DNA of 64,000 nucleotides, from positions 8,378 to 72,377 of the forward strand of contig QAOA01002356.1 in assembly GCA_003255065.1 (NCBI GenBank), given 5' to 3'. The position numbers were made by a program, and so were the translations under genes. Position 1 is the first letter of the stretch. Each line of letters begins with the position of its first letter. Of the stretch, positions 58,827 through 64,000 are shown in pieces. The notes beneath the pieces are model-generated. The model was not told where the DNA came from, did no database searches, and saw only the letters and a program-made list of their open reading frames with translations. The stretch comes from Cercis canadensis (taxonomy: Eukaryota; Streptophyta; Magnoliopsida; Fabales; Fabaceae).

Positions 58827-59303
58827 ATGTTCAATAAGATCATAAAGCGTTCGCACAAGAAATCATCGAAATCAGAATTCAATAAAATTTCTACAAATGG
58901 GTATCAATCAGTGGAAGTCGTTGTGAACCATGCATCTCGGACCGCCACCAATCCAGCAACCCCCAATTTGGATGCACATAATACCTTATCTTCAGCGGCA
59001 GCACCTCCCATTTCTGGGGTAATTGAAATACTACCACAACTACGAGAAGTTGCTGTTCCAGAACGCCCAAGTGTATTCCTGCAAAAGATTCAAATTTGTT
59101 GCTTTCTATGTGATTTTTCAAGCACTTTGAAGTCGGTTTGGGAAAAGGAAATTAAACACCAACCACTTTATGAGTTAGTGGATATCATACAATCTGGATC
59201 ATTCAAATTCAGCGAAGCTATGGAAGAAGAGCTGATTCTGATGGTTTCAGTTAACATTTTTAGATGTTTGCCCCCAGCATCCCATGAAAATACAGGGACT
59301 TGA
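58827..59303 (+). pseudogene. PP2A regulatory subunit B' (B56) N-terminal fragment
   Basis: An open frame of 158 codons from ATG 58827 (MFNKIIKRSHKKSSKSEF). It matches the start of plant B56-type PP2A subunits: MFNKIIKR, then VVVNHASR, PPISGVIEILPQLREV, QICCFLCDFSSTLKS, KEIKHQPLYELVDIIQSG and VNIFRCLPPASHENTG. It then meets TGA and unrelated sequence. A full B56 subunit is about 500 residues, with HEAT-like repeats that recruit substrates to the phosphatase. Only the variable N-terminus and start of the conserved core are here. The abrupt end right after a conserved stretch points to a duplicated or transposed fragment. A continuing exon elsewhere is unlikely, as no splice donor is obvious. 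Confidence 0.85.
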
Positions 59304-60041
59304 GAGAGTGATTTCTTCATGTGGGTTTCTAGATTTGGTTGAATAGAATTTAAGCTGAGATGGAAAGAAAGAAAGGCTTCTGTGATTGGGGAGATGGGTG
59401 TTGCGGAGATGGGTTCTGGGTTGGGGAGATGGGTGTTGCAGGGAACCAAAGGAAGGAGAAGAAGTTGGGGGCGTGGTGTTTTTGGTTGATGGGGAGCACA
59501 AGTAAATACATAAAATTTTTTGGGTCAAAATATAATTAATCATTTATAGTTAATAGTAAGTCATCAAATCTAGACTATACACATGGCTTAATCTCAGTCA
59601 TTTAAGAAGCTTTGCACCTATGCCCATTTCTAAGGATGGGTATTTTAGACTTGGCCATTGCAACTCCAACAAAGATAACACTTTTTTTGAAAAGACTCAT
59701 GAGAAAAGCAGAGAGCGCATGTATCACCAAGTCAAAACCATTAAGAATAAACAAAGCATCTCACCTGGTCTTTGTCCACACGTCGCAGCCATTTGCACAA
59801 ATCGTTTCAATTAGAAAGAAAGATGGTCAAGAGTCAGACTTGCCGTCTCATATCCAGTAAGAAATTTTACAAATGAAATTGAGTCGGTATCTTTTCCATA
59901 CATGTTTGGACGAATGATCTGTGTGTAAACAAGTACTCAGTCTTAATTAAAACACAAACATAAGACAAATGCTACAAGGAAATGAACGTCAAATAGACTT
60001 AACTAGAACAAACCAAGTCAATCTCCCTTTCTCCAGTTGCC
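59304..60041 (+). other. Intergenic DNA between the PP2A fragment and WAK-5
   Basis: GGGAGATGGGTGTTGC-type short repeats at 59390-59445. A frame at 59620-59814 (MPISKDGYFRLGHC...) is unrecognised and probably not a gene. The rest is featureless. Confidence 0.4.
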
Positions 60042-60049
60042 TATATAAG
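60042..60049 (+). promoter_or_regulatory. TATA box candidate of WAK-5
   Basis: TATATAAG inside CCTATATAAGC, about 104 bp before the ATG at 60153, a normal spacing for a plant core promoter. WAK-5 lacks the upstream block shared by WAK-1 to WAK-4. Confidence 0.6.
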
Positions 60050-60152
60050 CTGTCCAACAAGAGCAGCACAAACACATACTATGCCAGATGATAATATTGG
60101 TGGCAATTGTTAGATCTAAAATGATCTTATCAGCTTAAACTCTTAGGTGACG

Positions 60153-63100
60153 ATGGATATGAAGCTGGCAATGGCGTTGTTGATTGCTTTCGCAACCGTG
60201 GCACAAACCGGAGCTCAATCCCTGCCTGGTTGCCTTAGCAACTGTGGAGAAGTTGAAGAAATACCATATCCATTTGGTGTCGGTACTCAAGATGGCACTG
60301 GCAAGGACTGTTTCTTGGACGGATCGTTTAGTCTCACCTGTGAAGACTCCAAATTATGGGCCAATACTTCCGAAGTTTCAAGCATATCTCTCCAAGGTCA
60401 ATTGGACTTATATATGCCTATCTCCCGGATTTGTTACAATGAATCAGGGGGAGTAGTGGCCGATGAACAACCCAGTTTGATGCCTGATTTCACCGTTTCT
60501 AGCAAGGAAAACAAGTTCATAAGCGTTGGCTGCAACACTTTTGGCTATCTACGTAGCTTCAAAAATAATATGACCTACTCAACCGGGTGCATAACGAAAT
60601 GTCCCGAAATTCCCAATAAGGAGAATACTGGAACTTGTTCTGGGATTGGGTGTTGCCAGGTAGATATTCCTGTGGGAATGAGGAATATCATGGTTGAGGC
60701 CTCTAGTTTTACCTTCGATAAAAGTGTGTGGGACTTCAACAACTGCAGCTATTCTTTTGTTGCCAAAAATGGGTGGTTTAATTTCACTGTTGGTGATCTT
60801 ACGAATCTACGTTATAACATGACCCCTTTGGTGATAGATTGGGCTGTTGGGAATCAGACTTGTGAAAGTGCTCCAAAATCACAAGACTATGCCTGCAGCA
60901 GCCACAATACAGAGTGTGATGACACGGACACGGGATATGGATATCGTTGTAAATGCATAGATGGTTATGAAGGAAACCCATACCATCCTGATGGTTGCCG
61001 AGGTAATTAATTAGATTTACATGAATTGATCTTCTATATCATGTTCTGTGTTTTTCTTTTTAATTAGATTACTGATGTCTGGGTAGGCCTTTGCCTGTCG
61101 CTTTGTGAATTCACATACATATCATTGGTGCTCTGTCTGATAATATTAGAGTCTTATTTTCAATACCAGATTTTAAGATTATTGATGTCAAGTAAGTTTG
61201 TGTTTCGAACATCTTTTAAAGGAAATAAATGCAATTTTTAGGAAATCTCTGAATCAATTATGTAGTACATATGTATTTGTGTTTCTCATAGTCTAAGTAA
61301 TTTATATAAAATGCATTTTGTATGAAATGATGGTACAAATTTGTCATCACCTATGTAAGCACGACCCTATCTTCTTTGTTTTATATGTTGCCTTTGACTT
61401 ATTAAAGAAAAGTTTTATCGCGAGTCTTAATTATTTTTGGTATTTTATGTGAAATAAGTTGACAATAATTTAGCTCTCTCTCATTGTTGCGTTTAACTTC
61501 TTCCAGATATAGATGAATGTGTGGAAACCAAACCCTGTAGTGGAATATGCAACAACTTAATTGGGAGCTACGAGTGTTCATGTCCAGAAGGATTTGAAGG
61601 AGATGGAAGAAATAATGGAACACGTTGCAGCCCCAAAGGCAATTCCGGAAGAAATACATCGCTAATAATCGCTTTGAGTGAGTACTATACTGCTGAAATC
61701 GTTCTTCTTCTTCTTCTTCTTCATTTTAAAATGCTGCTGAAAACAATCTTGGCTAATCATATATAGAAATTTCTTTTGGAAAATTTATTAAACAATCCTA
61801 GAAGTTCATAGAAATTCCTTCCTAGTGTGCTATGTTCCTTTTAAGTGCACCATTTTTGAATTAGATATGTTGTTAGGTTTTTATATATGTGGGTATTCCG
61901 TTCATATTTGGCATATCTTAAACATAATTACCGTATAATTAAACACATTAGTCACATATTTTATACATGATAATCACATATATAAATAGAATAATCACAT
62001 TACTTGAGATAATTTAATTTTTTTTAATTGTTTTTGCACCTAAAATGAATGCATGCATATGGAAATAGTGTTAACAATTTGCATGCTTAAATGTTTCTTC
62101 CCATTTTCTTTCCGGATTCAATCATGTGGATACTTACATGGATCTTTTAATACAGAAATATCACTAGTATTCCTTAGAATATAACCTTGACAACATGTTC
62201 ATTATTACACTAGGCATGTGGTCTCTATTACTTTGTTGTGAGATGAGGTGCATCGATAACCACATTTTGGTTCTTATTATTTTGTTTCATCCAAACATGA
62301 TTATAAAGACTCCTTAGTTTGACAATAAATTTGTCAAAAAAAAATTGCTACCTAGCATTAGTACTCTTATACTAAATATTTTTGGAAGGTCATTTTTGAT
62401 AATGAAACGATGTTGACAAGTGTAAGTTTCATAAATCAATAAGGTGGAGTTTGGAGTCCATATTTTCCTACAAGTAACTTTATTTTAAACTTCTTTATTA
62501 AGAAAATAATTTGAAAATATTATTTAATAGGAAAACAATGAAAATTAGATGATTTCATTCTACAATTGATAGGAAAAAAGCATTATGACATTGAAATCTA
62601 TTATAAACAATATTTATGTATTATAATTTCTTTTTTAAACACACACACACAGAGTCAATTATTCTATTAACGATGGATCCATAAAACACGAAAAAAAAAA
62701 AAAAAACACATCCACAAAAAGTAGTAGAAAGTCAATTTGAAACTATGCTTTTGGTGCTTACCAAAAAGTTGAGACATGAATGAAGCATTAAATCAGTATG
62801 TTTCCACTTGTTATATGCAGGTGTGAGTGTAGGCGTCATAACACTGCTTGTAGGAAGCTTTTATGTATATTGGAGATTGAGGAAAAGGAAGTTAACCAAA
62901 CTTAAAGAAAAATTTTTCCAACAAAATGGTGGTATATTGTTACAACAGCAAATTGGTGGAACTGGAGGGTCAGCAGCAACAATGAAAATCTTTACTATGG
63001 AGGATCTCGAGAAAGCCACCAACAACTTTGACGAAACAAAGATCTTAGGCCAAGGGGGCCAAGGAACAGTTTACAAAGGAGTATTAGAAGATAGTAGAGT

Positions 63101-64000
63101 GGTAGCCATAAAGAAGTCCAAGATTAGTGACCAAAGCCAAGTTGAGCAATTCATCAACGAGGTTATTGTGCTCTCCCAAATCAACCATCGAAATGTTGTC
63201 AAGCTCTTGGGTTGTTGTTTAGAGACAGAAGTTCCCCTACTTGTTTATGAATTCATCACTAGTGGGACTCTTTCTCAGCATCTCCATAATCAAAGTCAAT
63301 CATCTCAACTTTCATGGAAAATGCGTTTAAGAGTGGCAACAGAAACTGCAGGAGCCCTGGCATACTTACACTCTGCTGCTTCTCCACCAATCATACATAG
63401 AGATGTAAAGACAGCAAATATACTACTAGATGATAGACTCACAACAAAAGTTTCTGACTTTGGAGCTTCAAGACTTGTTCCTCTTGATCAAACTCAAATA
63501 GTAACTTTGGTGCAGGGTACATTTGGATATCTTGACCCAGAATACTTCCACACAAGCCAATTGACAGAAAAGAGTGATGTCTATAGTTTTGGGGTTGTCT
63601 TGGCAGAGTTATTAACAAGTAAAAAGGCACTTTGTTTTGATAGACCAGAGGAAGAGAGAAACCTATCAGTTTACTTCGTTTCTTCATTAAACGAGGGTCG
63701 ATTGCCTCAAATTCTGGACAAGCACATAATTAACCAAGCAAACGTTGAGCAGCTAATGGAAGTTGCAAATATTGCAAGGCGTTGTTTAATGGTGAAGGGG
63801 GAGGATAGACCCACTATGAAAGAAGTGGCAATGGAGCTAGAGGGACTAAGAATTATCGAAAGGCACCCATGGGGATGGGGAAGCACTCATATGTCTTCTG
63901 AAGAGACTGAGTATTTTCTGAAGGCAGACCCTAGTGATGATGAAGGTGGAAATGGCGCAAATACTGGGATAGATAGCATAAAGCATATTTCGATATCATC
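60153..64000 (+). CDS. WAK-5: wall-associated receptor-like kinase, cut by the right window edge
   Basis: Exons 60153-61002 (850 nt), 61507-61677 (171 nt) and 62821 to beyond 64000, all phase 1, GT-AG. MDMKLAMALLIAFATVAQTGA is a signal peptide (21 residues, shown in parts here as MDMKLAMALL). The ectodomain starts SNCGEVEEIPYPFG, with one inserted Glu. EGF one ends NPYHPDGC; EGF two (DIDECVETKPCSGIC) is four codons longer than in WAK-3. The kinase has [22 protein letters not shown] and DPEY. The frame is open to the window end; by comparison with WAK-2 only about five codons plus stop are missing. Its tail (GSTHMSSEE, GNGANTGIDSI) matches WAK-2. Intron 1 is short (504 nt) and unlike those of WAK-1 to WAK-4 except near the acceptor. 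A (TTC)n repeat (61702-61722) and an (AC)n tract (near 62640) are in intron 2. Confidence 0.9.

Overview
The window is plant nuclear DNA, most likely from a eudicot; I cannot name the species. The evidence is spliced genes with GT-AG introns, AT-rich intergenic DNA, a tandem family of wall-associated receptor kinases (WAKs), two plant-type Ty3/gypsy LTR retrotransposons and several plant DNA-transposon relics. Single 'n' bases at 24147, 24949, 35898 and 50008 mark gaps or joins in the draft assembly.

Genes. Five WAK paralogues share one structure. Exon 1 encodes a signal peptide, the cysteine-rich galacturonan-binding-type ectodomain and a first EGF-like module. Exon 2 encodes a calcium-binding-type EGF. 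Exon 3 encodes the transmembrane helix and an RD-type Ser/Thr kinase. WAK-1 (minus strand, cut by the left window edge) is head-to-head with WAK-2. WAK-2 is split by retrotransposon TE1, which lies inside its kinase exon. WAK-3 (23032-27086) and WAK-4 (47774-51976) are intact. WAK-5 (from 60153) is open up to the right edge. A shared upstream block precedes WAK-1 to WAK-4. Further copies without a gene at about 27.96-28.56 kb and 56.1-56.7 kb look like remains of lost paralogues. The only other recognisable host sequence is the N-terminal part of a PP2A B' (B56) regulatory subunit at 58827-59303, cut off after about 159 codons.

Mobile DNA. TE1 (7573-20804, plus strand) is a young Athila-type element with 1570-bp LTRs, a tRNA-Asp-type primer site, gag-pol, a downstream ORF-1/env-like gene and TSD ATAGA. 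TE2 (37158-46823, minus strand) is an older Tat-type element with about 432-bp LTRs, TSD AAAAC, two RNase H domains, a minisatellite, and a long ORF on the opposite strand between pol and the 3' LTR with its own TATA-like box. Both carry several premature stops, mostly of the kind produced by C:G to T:A transitions. Smaller elements are a Mutator-like element with 9-bp TSD (29572-30826), related hairpin MITEs at about 35.07, 49.05 and 54.14 kb, an hAT-type element with 8-bp TSD (52951-53729), a solo LTR (54895-55222) and a TIR element (56712-57127).

Reading of the region. It is a duplicating cell-wall-sensing receptor cluster shaped by inverted and tandem duplication, apparent sequence exchange between copies, and repeated transposon insertion. 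Part of the duplication pattern (1-2725 against 22225-25195, and the 246-bp repeat at the 'n' of 24949) may be an assembly artefact.
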